A program made the translations under genes and the position numbers. A DNA stretch of 64,000 nt. It comes from a bacterium (GTDB taxonomy: Bacteria > Auribacterota > UBA3054). The first letter of the stretch is position 1. Each line of letters opens with the position of its first letter. The notes under the pieces were generated by a model. That model worked only from the letters and a program-made list of their open reading frames with translations. It made no database searches and was not told where the DNA came from. The stretch lies in the NCBI GenBank assembly GCA_017557885.1, contig JAFYXV010000002.1, positions 131,056 through 195,055 on the forward strand. Reading direction: 5' to 3'. Of the stretch, positions 7,995-17,600 are shown piece by piece.

Positions 7995-9635
7995 TCACTC
8001 AATCTTAAAAACGTGCCGTTGAACCGTTTCTTTGCCAGCTTTCCCAATAGTGAAATAATTGGTAAATACGCCGCTCTCTTCCGGCTTGCCAATTACAGCA
8101 GGCATATTTGAATAATTATCTAATCTCAAGCCTTTGGGCAAATCTGATTTAGACTTCACGGCAAATTCATTAGTTTTCCCTAAATTTTTCTTCCATTCCG
8201 ACTGCTTATAGCTATCCGAAAGAAAGAAGACAAAATTCTTGCCGATTTTAAGCTCATGAAAAATAGTCTCTTCCCTTTCATGATAATACGATGAATAATT
8301 ACGAAGCCTTGCCCTGTCAACAGCGCTGCCATCCTTAAGCTTTATTCTTTCCCCTACAGAAAACCAGCTCCATTCTGAAAAGATCGGCCAATCTTTCACC
8401 ACTTCTCTTCTAACGCGCCAAACATACCCTCCCGGAGTAAGCTCTTTCATGTTAAGATCAGAGGCGCTGATAAAATCATTTGACATAACAACTGATGCTG
8501 ACAGATTGTAAAATGTGTTGCCCACTATCTTGTTAAAAAAGAGCCTGTCGCAAAAATTTGAAACCGAAACCGGCACGTTCAATCCCCTTTCCCAAGAAAA
8601 TCTCACTTCCGACACGTCTTTAAACTTTTCTCCAACAATTGGAGAATATAATTTAGGATCCTGTACTAACGCGAAAAAAGCAATCTGCTGTAAAAAGTCT
8701 TCGTCAACTGACAGCACAACGTAAAAAGGGGCAAGAATAGCGTTCTTTAATTTCTCGCTATCGCAAACATAATAAAACTTGACCTTCTTCCCGGGAGGCA
8801 GGTCAAGGGAAATGTCCCCTATTCCGTCGATGTCGCAAGGAAGTTCGCAGCTTATTAAAGGCCTAATAGAATCTATGCTTCCTCTGTCCGCGAAAATCCC
8901 TTCCAAAAGCATTTGCACTTTCAAATTGCAATAAACATTAGTCTCGGTCAAATTTTGAGCATAAAAAATATTGGTTGCAACCGCCCCAGTGCTATAATCA
9001 ACCTCCTGGATCCCCGGGGAAAGATATACCAAATTCGGCACGAAAGGATTGGTCCCCGAATACATTTCTTCCAGGTTCGTAATTCCATCGCCATCCAGAT
9101 CTCCTTCCGAAGAATCCAAAGCGCTTTCATCTAGATTGACGACCGGTTTTGAAAAAGCGCTGCATTCTTCCGCAGAGTCATCATCGTCTAGTTCATCATA
9201 ACATTCTTTGAGGCTTGACGCTTCCGAGATCACTCTCTCCTTCCACCATTCAGGCAATCGTCTGACATTCATTGCTTCGGATATTCTTTTTCCTTCAATA
9301 GGAGAAAACATCCACGAATCACTATTATCATATTTTTCTTTCTCTTCCCTTTCCGCCCGAGCAGCGATATCAGAAGCTATACGTGGCAAAAGCAGATATC
9401 CCGGATAAAGTATTCCGCCGTCAGCGTCAGCCCCTTCATAAACATCCCCCACTCCTAGCAAAAGATCGCTTCCCCCTTCAACAGAACTATCAGAAATACT
9501 TATCAAAATCGGAATCGCATACTCATTAGTAACCACACTATTTGATGCATAGCTTCCCCTGCCGGCATTCTCTTCACGAGAGCAAGCAGACAGTAGTATT
9601 CCAAAAACAATCGAGCAAATATAACGAAACCTCAT
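7995..9635 (-). CDS. TSP3-repeat lipoprotein with C-terminal Ig-like domain
   Basis: 546 residues. N-terminal lipoprotein signal with lipobox LSAC (Cys18), so probably anchored in a membrane facing outwards. Around residue 200 is a thrombospondin type-3-like calcium loop (GDLDGDGITNLEEMYSGTNP), preceded by an acidic stretch. The last 60 residues (LPKGLRLDN ... GVFTNYFTIG) look like a He_PIG-type putative Ig domain. Paralogue of the 576-residue protein just upstream, with the same order of domains. Base composition is clearly more AT-rich than the feo operon. Function unknown; an adhesive or surface-display role is only inferred from domain types. Confidence 0.7.
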   Translation of the reverse strand: MRFRYICSIVFGILLSACSREENAGRGSYASNSVVTNEYAIPILISISDSSVEGGSDLLLGVGDVYEGADADGGILYPGYLLLPRIASDIAARAEREEKEKYDNSDSWMFSPIEGKRISEAMNVRRLPEWWKERVISEASSLKECYDELDDDDSAEECSAFSKPVVNLDESALDSSEGDLDGDGITNLEEMYSGTNPFVPNLVYLSPGIQEVDYSTGAVATNIFYAQNLTETNVYCNLKVQMLLEGIFADRGSIDSIRPLISCELPCDIDGIGDISLDLPPGKKVKFYYVCDSEKLKNAILAPFYVVLSVDEDFLQQIAFFALVQDPKLYSPIVGEKFKDVSEVRFSWERGLNVPVSVSNFCDRLFFNKIVGNTFYNLSASVVMSNDFISASDLNMKELTPGGYVWRVRREVVKDWPIFSEWSWFSVGERIKLKDGSAVDRARLRNYSSYYHEREETIFHELKIGKNFVFFLSDSYKQSEWKKNLGKTNEFAVKSKSDLPKGLRLDNYSNMPAVIGKPEESGVFTNYFTIGKAGKETVQRHVFKIE

Positions 9636-9756
9636 ATGCGATCTCTTTCAATCAAGGAATTTCCCTTATTTCTCTAGTTCCCATCTTGACAGTATAAGGT
9701 TAATTTATATTCCTGTATTAATTCATGTTGTATTTTACCAATTTGCATTTAATAAC

Positions 9757-11487
9757 TTAGTAAAAATCAAATCCTAATCCTTTTTTTATAATAAATATAT
9801 GCATATTGGTTAGAGTTGTTTCTCCATTTGATACTACAAAATGATTAGTAAAAGTTCCTACAGCCAACCTATCGCCTTCCGATTCCAAATGAAATGGGTA
9901 AAAATCATTATCATCATTTTCAATCTCTAAAATACCTAATGGTAATTGTTCAATAAAATAAGCTTTAAACTGTTCTTTTTTGTTATGGCACCGCATTTTA
10001 TAATTGATAAAACAGTTGTTAAAATAATAGCACCAATCATTAAAAGGTCCAATTTTCACTTTATGCTTGACAACTTTATCCTTTATCCTTAGTGTTGAAG
10101 GATCATAAGGAGCAACTTCTTTGCCAATAAACAGGTACTGCCAATCAGAATAAGAAACACTTTGATTTTCTGCGCGTTTGTAAACTCTCCAAAAAAACAC
10201 CCTTGGCGCGAAATAATCATAAAATTGTGGCCAATTAATAAATGCAGCTCTAAAATCTGATTTTTGCTCTAAAAAATCATATCTTCTGACTCTTCCGTCT
10301 TCCTCAATAACATAAGTTTCAATTCCATAAGCTGAGCGTCCGTCATCACTATTCTTTGATTTATCACCACGCCACGTAAACTTCACTTTATCTATATTTG
10401 TAAATTTTGATCCATTAGGAGGTGAGGTTATTACTGGCTTATTAGGAGGTTCTGAAAAATATCCGCAAATAATAGGTTCTACAGAACCATAAAACTCTAA
10501 TATCCTATATGACTCATCACCATACTTGACAAATTCTTTGTTAAGTCCACACCTCGAATTAAAAACTTCTTCAGAAGAGATTTCATTGCCTTTGTAAGCG
10601 AAGCAATTAATATGAATTGATAAATAATCAGGTAAATAAGCAGACTGATTTATAAATGCGATTGTTTCTTGGCAACACGGAGCAATGTCGAAATAATAGT
10701 ACAAATTATTATATTTTAATGAGAACTCTTTTCCGACTAAACATAAATAAGGGTTAAATTTTTCTTTATATGTTCCGTGATCTAAAAATTCCAAAAAAAC
10801 ATGATAAGTGTTTGTTGAGTTGTTTATCACATAAAAATAATTAGTTAAAAATTTATTCCTGTTTACATCAATTCTTAGGGCTGAAGGTCTTACAGCTATC
10901 TCGTTATAAACAAGTGGATTGGAACCACATTCTGCCTCCATAGCATTGTTAAAACCATCACCGTCACAATCAGCTTGGGGATCAGCTATGTTTTTTACCG
11001 CTTTTTCACTTAAATTGGTTAACGAATACAACTTCTTAAAATGTACCCTGTAAAGAAGTGTATTAGTAAGAGTTAATCCAGTATCGTTTAAAGCAGCATT
11101 AAATTCTCTCTTTTTTTCATTTATCCATTCATCGGGCATTCTTTTCAATTTAGAATATGATTCGCACATTAATAATTTTTTTTCTCGACTTGATATTTCG
11201 CCCATATCATGACTACTTGTTTTTGGTAATTTTTCTTTTACATAGTCCGGCATTAAAGCATATTTAGCGTAAACTATCCCATTCCTCCCTTTCCTAGCTT
11301 CATATAGATCCCCCTTGCTTAGCTCTATTTCTAGTGGCTTGTAGCTTTTTGTCCCAGGAGCATAATACGGAACAGTAATCTTAACAGGAAAATCCTCATG
11401 ATTAATATAATTGGTATAAATAATATCCCCATATGAGCAAAAGGTCAATGTATAAATAAATAAGAATAGCGCTTTAATTGTTTTCAT
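9757..11487 (-). CDS. TSP3-repeat secreted protein, paralogue of the preceding lipoprotein gene
   Basis: 576 residues with a Sec signal peptide (residues 1-20, no lipobox), a TSP3-like calcium loop (ADCDGDGFNNAMEAECGSNP, about residue 170), a middle region beginning VITSPPNGSKFTNIDKVKFTW that matches SPIVGEKFKDVSEVRFSW in the neighbour, and a He_PIG-like C-terminus (GTFTNHFVVSN). Very AT-rich, with codons such as AAA, ATA and TTA, unlike most of the window, so probably acquired or evolving under different pressure. Identity to its paralogue is low except in the calcium loop and C-terminus, so this is an old duplication. No enzyme motif seen. Confidence 0.7.
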   Translation of the reverse strand: MKTIKALFLFIYTLTFCSYGDIIYTNYINHEDFPVKITVPYYAPGTKSYKPLEIELSKGDLYEARKGRNGIVYAKYALMPDYVKEKLPKTSSHDMGEISSREKKLLMCESYSKLKRMPDEWINEKKREFNAALNDTGLTLTNTLLYRVHFKKLYSLTNLSEKAVKNIADPQADCDGDGFNNAMEAECGSNPLVYNEIAVRPSALRIDVNRNKFLTNYFYVINNSTNTYHVFLEFLDHGTYKEKFNPYLCLVGKEFSLKYNNLYYYFDIAPCCQETIAFINQSAYLPDYLSIHINCFAYKGNEISSEEVFNSRCGLNKEFVKYGDESYRILEFYGSVEPIICGYFSEPPNKPVITSPPNGSKFTNIDKVKFTWRGDKSKNSDDGRSAYGIETYVIEEDGRVRRYDFLEQKSDFRAAFINWPQFYDYFAPRVFFWRVYKRAENQSVSYSDWQYLFIGKEVAPYDPSTLRIKDKVVKHKVKIGPFNDWCYYFNNCFINYKMRCHNKKEQFKAYFIEQLPLGILEIENDDNDFYPFHLESEGDRLAVGTFTNHFVVSNGETTLTNMHIFIIKKGLGFDFY

Positions 11488-11496
11488 GGTAATATC

Positions 11497-11595
11497 CTAA
11501 TTAGTATTTGGTTCAATTTTACCAGCTCCAATTTTAATCATAGATTGAATTGGAGAGTAAACTTCAATGGTAATTGTTTGTCCCTTCATTATCAT
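11497..11595 (-). pseudogene. 32-codon open frame, possible gene remnant
   Basis: Short frame (MIMKGQTITIEVYSPIQSM ...) ending in TAG 9 nt before the start of the 576-residue protein gene and overlapping only the last few codons of the ATPase gene. Its sequence looks like beta-strand protein rather than random AT-rich DNA. It could be the tail of a gene whose front was lost when the ATPase gene arrived, or a tiny leader peptide. Weakly supported. Confidence 0.25.
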
Positions 11596-12932
11596 ATTTT
11601 GTATATAAGATCTGTCGGCAGAGTATTGTTGGCAATAAACATCGTCGCATAGATGGGGTAATAAGAGATCGTGTTTAATTCCACAATCGGGGAAGCACAA
11701 AACACGCACGCTCCTTTTAGGTTATATTCATCGACGTTAAGCATGTTGTTCAAAGCTTGATGTCTTCTGTAATCTTTTCCAGATTTAACTTCTATGGGAG
11801 AAACGCCTTTGGCTCTCTCAATCAAAAAATCCACTTCACCGTGTTTTTTTGAGTTGAAATAGTATATTTTGCTGTTTCCGTGAGCGCGTAATTCCTGAGC
11901 AACGTAATTTTCATAAATTGCGCCGAAGTTAATTTCAATATTCCCGGAAAGAATCTCTAATTGTATGCCAGCGGCGTATTGGCTGGCTAATAATCCAACG
12001 TCGTTCATAAAGAGTTTAAATAGGTTGGCTTTTTTGGCAAGCTCCAACGGAGGTTTTGGAGCATCGACATTATAGACTGGAATCGCAATTCCCGCTTTTT
12101 CCAACCAAAGAAAATTATCTTCCAACCTATTAAATTTTTCGTATTTTTTAAGATCAGAGGCATAGAATCGTTTGTTTTCGCGATTCAATTCAGAAGGAAT
12201 CAGTTCCAATGTGCGAACTATTTTCATTTTATTTTCTTCATCATATTTTGAGGCATCTTTCTTATACTCAATTACAATTGCCTTTTGTATTTGCAAAACG
12301 TGGCTTATGTTGTTTGAATCAACATATGTTTGCACGGCTGCCGGCATTCCGCCGACAACCAGATATAATTTGAATAGTTTCATGAGAGTGTCGTGAAGCA
12401 CGGAGGGAATCTCTCCGCCTTCATGACATTTCTTTTTAACAAGATCAAGCGCATCAGCGGGGAAACCATTGGCGGAAATAAACTCTTCAAAGTCGAGAGG
12501 GAACATCTCAATTTCCCGCAGATAGCCTACGGGAGCAGAGCGCAGATCATTAAGTTCAATTCCAAGAAGAGAACCGCTTAAGACGTATTTGAAACGGCCG
12601 TCATCAACTAAAAATTTAATAAAGGTAACTACTTCCTTGCATTTCTGGACCTCATCAAAAAATATAAGCGTTTCTCCGGGAACAAGAGATTTATCCGTAA
12701 TAGCTGAAAGAAGGACGAAAAAGTCTTTTTCGCTAGTTGTGTCAGAAAAAAGATTCTTGGCCTTGGGATTTTTTATGAAATTGATCTCAATTATGTTTTT
12801 GAAATAGCGTTTGGCTGTTTCTCGAATAATGAAAGTTTTTCCGACCTGTCTCGCCCCGGATATAAGCAAGGCATATCGGTCATCGCATTTGAAAAATGCT
12901 TCTAATTCATGTTCTATTTTACGTAACAGCAT
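11592..12932 (-). CDS. AAA_14 / DUF4143 family ATPase (first copy)
   Basis: 446 residues. N-terminal AAA_14 P-loop domain with Walker A GARQVGKT (26-33) and Walker B LIFFDEVQKC (about 101-110). C-terminal DUF4143 region with a PD-(D/E)xK-like core: GEVDFLIERAKG followed by PIEVKSG. The family is widespread, often in many copies per genome, and has no agreed function. Start fixed by GGAGGT five nt upstream. It is expressed from its own promoter, which is built into one of three direct repeats (12971-13049). AT-rich like the two surface-protein genes downstream. A second, divergent copy lies at 32640-33983. Confidence 0.85.
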   Translation of the reverse strand: MLLRKIEHELEAFFKCDDRYALLISGARQVGKTFIIRETAKRYFKNIIEINFIKNPKAKNLFSDTTSEKDFFVLLSAITDKSLVPGETLIFFDEVQKCKEVVTFIKFLVDDGRFKYVLSGSLLGIELNDLRSAPVGYLREIEMFPLDFEEFISANGFPADALDLVKKKCHEGGEIPSVLHDTLMKLFKLYLVVGGMPAAVQTYVDSNNISHVLQIQKAIVIEYKKDASKYDEENKMKIVRTLELIPSELNRENKRFYASDLKKYEKFNRLEDNFLWLEKAGIAIPVYNVDAPKPPLELAKKANLFKLFMNDVGLLASQYAAGIQLEILSGNIEINFGAIYENYVAQELRAHGNSKIYYFNSKKHGEVDFLIERAKGVSPIEVKSGKDYRRHQALNNMLNVDEYNLKGACVFCASPIVELNTISYYPIYATMFIANNTLPTDLIYKI

Positions 12933-12954
12933 GATACCTCCATGTTTCTGAGGT

Positions 12955-12984
12955 ATTATAGCAAAAAGTCTGCCACTTTTTCAA
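12955..12984 (-). promoter_or_regulatory. Promoter of the first DUF4143 ATPase gene
   Basis: TTGAAA (12984-12979), 18-nt spacer, TATAAT (12960-12955), giving a leader of only about 16 nt that contains the GGAGGT ribosome site. Direct-repeat copy 1 overlaps the -35 element and the spacer, so a protein bound there would block transcription. Confidence 0.65.
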
Positions 12985-13049
12985 GTCTGTATCGGTATAA
13001 AATGCCACTTTTTCTTATGCAAAACGGAAAAAATGCCACTTTTTCTTAT
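12971..13049. repeat. Three helically phased direct repeats upstream of DUF4143 ATPase
   Basis: Core TGCCACTTTTTC starts at 12971, 13003 and 13034, spaced 32 and 31 nt, close to three helical turns. Copies 2 and 3 extend to TGCCACTTTTTCTTAT. Copy 1 lies within the promoter. Probably an operator array. Confidence 0.8.
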
Positions 13050-13078
13050 TAAAAAGAAAGTCAAGGGGGTGGGATAAT

Positions 13079-13110
13079 AAAAAAGCGGGATCGTATGATC
13101 CCGCTTTTTT
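13079..13110 (-). terminator. Terminator of the six-gene YhcH-to-protease operon
   Basis: 14-bp perfect stem AAAAAAGCGGGATC / GATCCCGCTTTTTT with a GTAT loop, 18 nt after the protease stop codon. The A/T flanks make it usable on both strands. Confidence 0.85.
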
Positions 13111-13128
13111 TGTTGGTTTTTGGGGGCT

Positions 13129-14631
13129 TTAGTCCCAGAAATTGCTGGGCTTGCCTTCCTTCGTTATGACGGGAGAGGACTGGTTGCCGTACTTATCCCA
13201 GAACTTCATCTCGAACTTTTCTTCGGTCTGCATGGCGGCGCGCATTTGCTTTAAGGAAAGCGTGGCGTCTTTCACGCTGCCGTCCAGGGGATACATGTGG
13301 CAGTTCGGGGTGTCGAGGACTTTGTATTTGAGGCCCCAGTAGGAAACGAGGACAAGGCCGTCGTCGTCATGGATGCGGATGGTGTCGCCGTCTTCGTCAA
13401 GTTCGTAGGTGGGAGGCGTTCTGGGAACGGAACCCTTGATCTCGTTGAAAAAGGGCACGGAGGAAAGGATGTGGCACTCGATGCGGCTCCAAATTGGCTC
13501 GTCGCGTTCGTCGAAGAAGGTGACCTCGGGCGTTCTCTTGGTGGGGTTCTCCCAGGAGGTGAAGCAGCGGTTCATGATGTCGTAGGAACGGGCCATGACG
13601 CTGTTGTATTTGTCGCCCTCGATGTGCGGGAGTCCGAAGCCGTGGCCGCCTTCGTGCATATAAGCGCCGAGCGTAGTGGCGGCGTGGCCGTACTGGACGT
13701 CTCTCCAGCAGGAGTCGTTAAGCGTGGTGGTGATGGGAGTGTTGTTGGTGAAGCACTGCACGACTTCGTCAAGGCTGGCGGGCCAGGAGTAAAGGCCGGT
13801 GGCGCCGAACTGACCGAGCAGCGGGCCTCCCAGGGCGGTGTTGCCGCTGACTTTGCCGTCCACGAAAGAGGCGGTGTTCGGGATGCCGAAGACGCGGCGG
13901 AATTCGCCGCCTTTCCTGTCTTCGCCTAAGATCTCGCAGAAGTTCTGATAGAGCTTGCCTTCGTCGAAGCTGCCGTCAGCTCTTTTCCAGGAGCAGACTT
14001 CCGCTTTGGTGTACTGGCTGGTGATGACGTTGATGATGATCTCGCCCTTCTCGTCGCAGTTGAAAGCAAAGCACCTTCTCGGGTAGCCCAGGCGGTACAT
14101 ACTGTCGCCGGTGAAGGACTGCATGAGTTTCAGGCCGGTGGCGAATTTCTTTCTCCAGAGCTCACTGTCTTTGTACTGCGGATCGTTTTCTTTGTCGAGG
14201 TTGGAGATGTAGATGTGGTCTCCGTTCTTATCCACCATGTAGTAAACGTAGCAGAGATAATCGGTGTTGGGGCGTTCGTAGATGAGGCGGATCTGGTTGG
14301 ATTCCGTGCGCTCTTTCGTTTTGACCGTGACGGTCAGGGTGTTGGTGCCGTAAACGAGTTCCGGCCAAACTTTGTAGCGCCTGGAAAGGCCGGTGCCCTT
14401 AATGGTGCGGCCGGTGGTCTCGTTCTTAACGAAAACTTCCGGAACATCGTTGAAGTTATTGTAATCCTTCCTTGGGCAGGTGTAGGTTCCCCTGATCAGG
14501 GGAACGGGATAAGTGATGCGTTCGTAATCCTTGAAGTTGCCGATGGTCAGGCCCTGCTGGTCGGTATCCGCATTGACCAAAAGAGCCGCGGAAAAAAGGG
14601 AAACGAAGGAAATTAGGAAGATCTTTTTCAT
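13129..14631 (-). CDS. Secreted metzincin-like zinc metalloprotease
   Basis: 500 residues with a Sec signal peptide (1-21). The zinc site HEGGHGFGLPH (326-336) fits the metzincin consensus HExxHxxGxxH, and VMARSYDIMNR just after it can supply the Met-turn. N-terminal beta-domain about 30-120. Homologous over the whole catalytic region to the 682-residue protein at 48342-50390 (shared SWPASLDEVVQCF/TWPRSIKEVIPCF and D(S)C..ATTLGA.HE). Best guess is the poorly studied putative-metallopeptidase family that includes yeast YIL108W; that family name is from memory of the motif, not a search. Starts 3 nt after the DUF3857-transglutaminase gene and ends the operon. Confidence 0.8.
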   Translation of the reverse strand: MKKIFLISFVSLFSAALLVNADTDQQGLTIGNFKDYERITYPVPLIRGTYTCPRKDYNNFNDVPEVFVKNETTGRTIKGTGLSRRYKVWPELVYGTNTLTVTVKTKERTESNQIRLIYERPNTDYLCYVYYMVDKNGDHIYISNLDKENDPQYKDSELWRKKFATGLKLMQSFTGDSMYRLGYPRRCFAFNCDEKGEIIINVITSQYTKAEVCSWKRADGSFDEGKLYQNFCEILGEDRKGGEFRRVFGIPNTASFVDGKVSGNTALGGPLLGQFGATGLYSWPASLDEVVQCFTNNTPITTTLNDSCWRDVQYGHAATTLGAYMHEGGHGFGLPHIEGDKYNSVMARSYDIMNRCFTSWENPTKRTPEVTFFDERDEPIWSRIECHILSSVPFFNEIKGSVPRTPPTYELDEDGDTIRIHDDDGLVLVSYWGLKYKVLDTPNCHMYPLDGSVKDATLSLKQMRAAMQTEEKFEMKFWDKYGNQSSPVITKEGKPSNFWD

Positions 14632-14634
14632 ATA

Positions 14635-17600
14635 TTACTCTTGGGGTTGTTCTTCTTTAGTGGAATCCGGTTTTTTGACCGCTATGATATTGAAGCTCTC
14701 GCTCTCCAGTCTCTTGTCGATGAGATGGAGCTTGTGATACTGTTCCTGATCCAGCACGGCGGGCTTGAGGGAGTAGGTGTACTCTATGGTCCAGGTGCTG
14801 CTGCCTTCCTCGTGCTCCGTATGGCAGACGAAGTAGCCCATGGAATCCGAGAAGTCATAATTGCCCTCGGGCATGAAGACCGCTTCCGTGTATTCCTTGG
14901 GGAAGGTTATCCTGATGACAGTCTTGTTGTCGGATCTGGTGGAACTGTAATAAGTGTAGATCCTGTTGGGCTTGTTCATGCCCAGGCTGAAATGATAGAA
15001 AGGCTTCAGATAGATGGTCTCGCCGTCCCGCTGGACGTAATTGTCCGCCTTGACTTTGATGGTGGTGAAGCCGGGGTAGCCGTTGGTCATGCGCTTGAAG
15101 CCTTCAATGATCTGCGCTCCCCTGGCGATGCCGTCGGCGACCGCAAGCTCTTCCCTGCGCAGCTGCTCGGGCAGAGTCTCGCAAACGTCTCTGACCAGCG
15201 AGCCGTAAGCCGTGCCGCCGAAGTTGGACTTCCTGGAGATAAGGGCGGTCAGATCGTCGTTGACGGTGATGTCGAAGACAGTGTCGCGATTGTAGTCGAA
15301 CTCCGAAGGGATGTCCCTTATGGAGATGCTGCCGGTGGAAACGTCCAACACGGCCGCGTGGTCGGGGCCCTGGGTCTCCAGCATGTCGTACTGGCTGCCG
15401 CAGTTCAAATAGATCGTCTGCCCGTTGAGGCTGATCTCAACGAGAGCGTCGTTGAAGACGCCGCGGCAGGGAATGTTGAAGAGCTGGTTGGCGGTGTATT
15501 CCAAAATGTCCTGGCCGGAACCGAGAAGCAGGTTCGGGGAAACGCCCAGGTTTTTGAGCATGGCCATGTACAGCACGGCGGTGTCAAAATCGTTGGCATA
15601 GCCGTCCTTCAGGACAGTGTCGGCGTCGGAAATGGCGCTCAGAGGCAGGCTCTCGAAGGAGGGGCCGTTGCCCCTGATGTTGATCTCGATGAAATCCCTG
15701 ATGGCCATGACCTTCTGGCGCAGAGTTTCTTTGTCCTTGATGAGCTCGGCCACTTTCTCCTCCACCGCCTTCTGGTCGGTGGTGGCTCTTTCCACTTCCT
15801 TTTTCAGTTTGTCAGTGTAGCCTTTCCAGACGTTGCCGCTAAGCTTCTCGTCTTTTCCGAGGCAGATGTAGGAAAGCATGGGGGAACGGAAAGCGAAAGG
15901 CACCAGGTAGCTTTCTTTCTTCACGATGTTGGTCTGGTCGAAAAGCTCGACTTCGTATTTGACCTTGCCGCCTTCCTGATTGTAGATGGAGAAGCCTTTG
16001 ACGTCGGTCTTGGCGTTCAGGAAGTAAATGATGTTGTTGCTCAGACTGTGCACGCGCTTCTCTTCCGGAACGATGACGGCGAAGCGGCGGTAAAGCGTCG
16101 GCTCGGAGGGGTCCTGGTACATGATGCCGGAAAGGAGAGGCAGCTCCTTGGTCACGGTCTCCACCTCATAGTGGACCGTGCTGCCGATCTCGGTGCCGGG
16201 CAGCGTCACCACCACGTGCTTGATGTCCGGATAGCGGGGCGCGGAGGCTTTCCAGTCGGAGTCCATGACGTTAATTTCGGAATCCACCACTTTTCTCACG
16301 GTGCCGTCCTCCAACTCCACGTACATGTTGGTGAGGGAGATCGTGGAGTTCTGGTCGCAATAGTAGAAGTGCAGTTCGGAATTGGCCTTCTTGCCGGCGT
16401 AATCCAGGATCTTCTTCGTGACCTTGCTGGTGGTCTTTACGGTGGAGTCGTCCAGGACTTCATAGGTGTAGTCGTCGCTTATGATGACCACATGGTGGTC
16501 TTTGTAGGGATTGCTGTCCCCTTTTGCAAACACGCGCTTGTAAGCGAAATTCTGGCTCTCCTTCTTGTAATCTTTCAGAGTCTGGTAACTTTCCGCCGGG
16601 ATCTCGTTCTTTCTCAATTCCTGCCTGCGGTGAGAGTAGAAGATTCCGTTGGTGATGGCCAGGGTCTGTTTGTAATAGATCTCCGGGGTGTCGAAGACGG
16701 GGAATTCGGGCAGGGAGAAATCCTTCAGATCCAGAGCGGACATATCCAGCTCGCAATAGCAGTCAGCGCCGCAGGGCGGCACGAGCTTCATGGGGAAGCG
16801 GCGTTTGTCGAGGCTGGTGTTCATGCGGGAGAGGATGATGGGGCAGACGGTGGAGTAAGCCGCCATGGAATACAAGCTGTCCATGACGTAGGAGCCGTTG
16901 TTGTCCATGAGAAGGCCCGTGGCTTTGAAGCGCGCGCTCAGGCTGAAGGGCTCGCTCATGTCGTGGAGATCCTTGGGCGTGATCTCATAGTCGAAGAGTT
17001 CCGAAGCTCCGAAGATTGCTCCCAAAAGGTTCTCGACCATGCGCTTCTTGTCCTCGTCCTTGGCCCTCAGGTAACTGCCGCGGACGTTGGTGTCGTTGAC
17101 GCCGTAATAAGTGGCTTTCAGCTCCGCCAGAAGGTTGCCCTCCTTGTCGAATCTGCCCTTCAAAATTTCCGTGGCCATGTTGTCCTCCACCGGCTCCTGG
17201 GGCATGGTCATCAAAGTCTCGCCCTCAGGCCTGCAGATGAGGTAGCTGGTGTCCGCCTCGTAGGGAGGAATGAAGTTTTTCTCGGTCTCGGGCGTGGGGT
17301 CCATGATGATGTACTCGCCCTTTTCGTCCACCACGGCGTTGATGGCGTGGTTGAACCAGGGGTTGGGAGAATCCTGGTCCTTCTTGGGGCCGACCAGGAT
17401 CAAAACGGGATAGGCTTCCAGGCCCGCCATGCGGTGCATGGCGCAAAGCAGCGCGGCCTTGTCGCGGCAGACGCCGTAGCGGTTCTCAAAGGTTATCTTG
17501 ACGTCGTGTGGCTCGTAGCCGGGAGCCACGGTCTCGGTGGTGAGGCCGCTGTAGCGGACCTTCTTGGCGACCCATCGGAAAATGGCCTCGGCCTTGTCCT

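Noticed and set aside
11497-11709. 70-residue open frame overlapping the end of the ATPase gene.
   Set aside because: Its first half is the out-of-frame ATPase sequence with an implausible cysteine-rich translation. Only the last 32 codons, listed separately, are worth keeping.
12971-13049. Possible CRISPR array (regularly spaced short repeats, also at 34043-34123).
   Set aside because: Only three copies, repeat words of 12-18 nt, spacers of about 16-20 nt, no cas genes, and the repeats sit on promoters.
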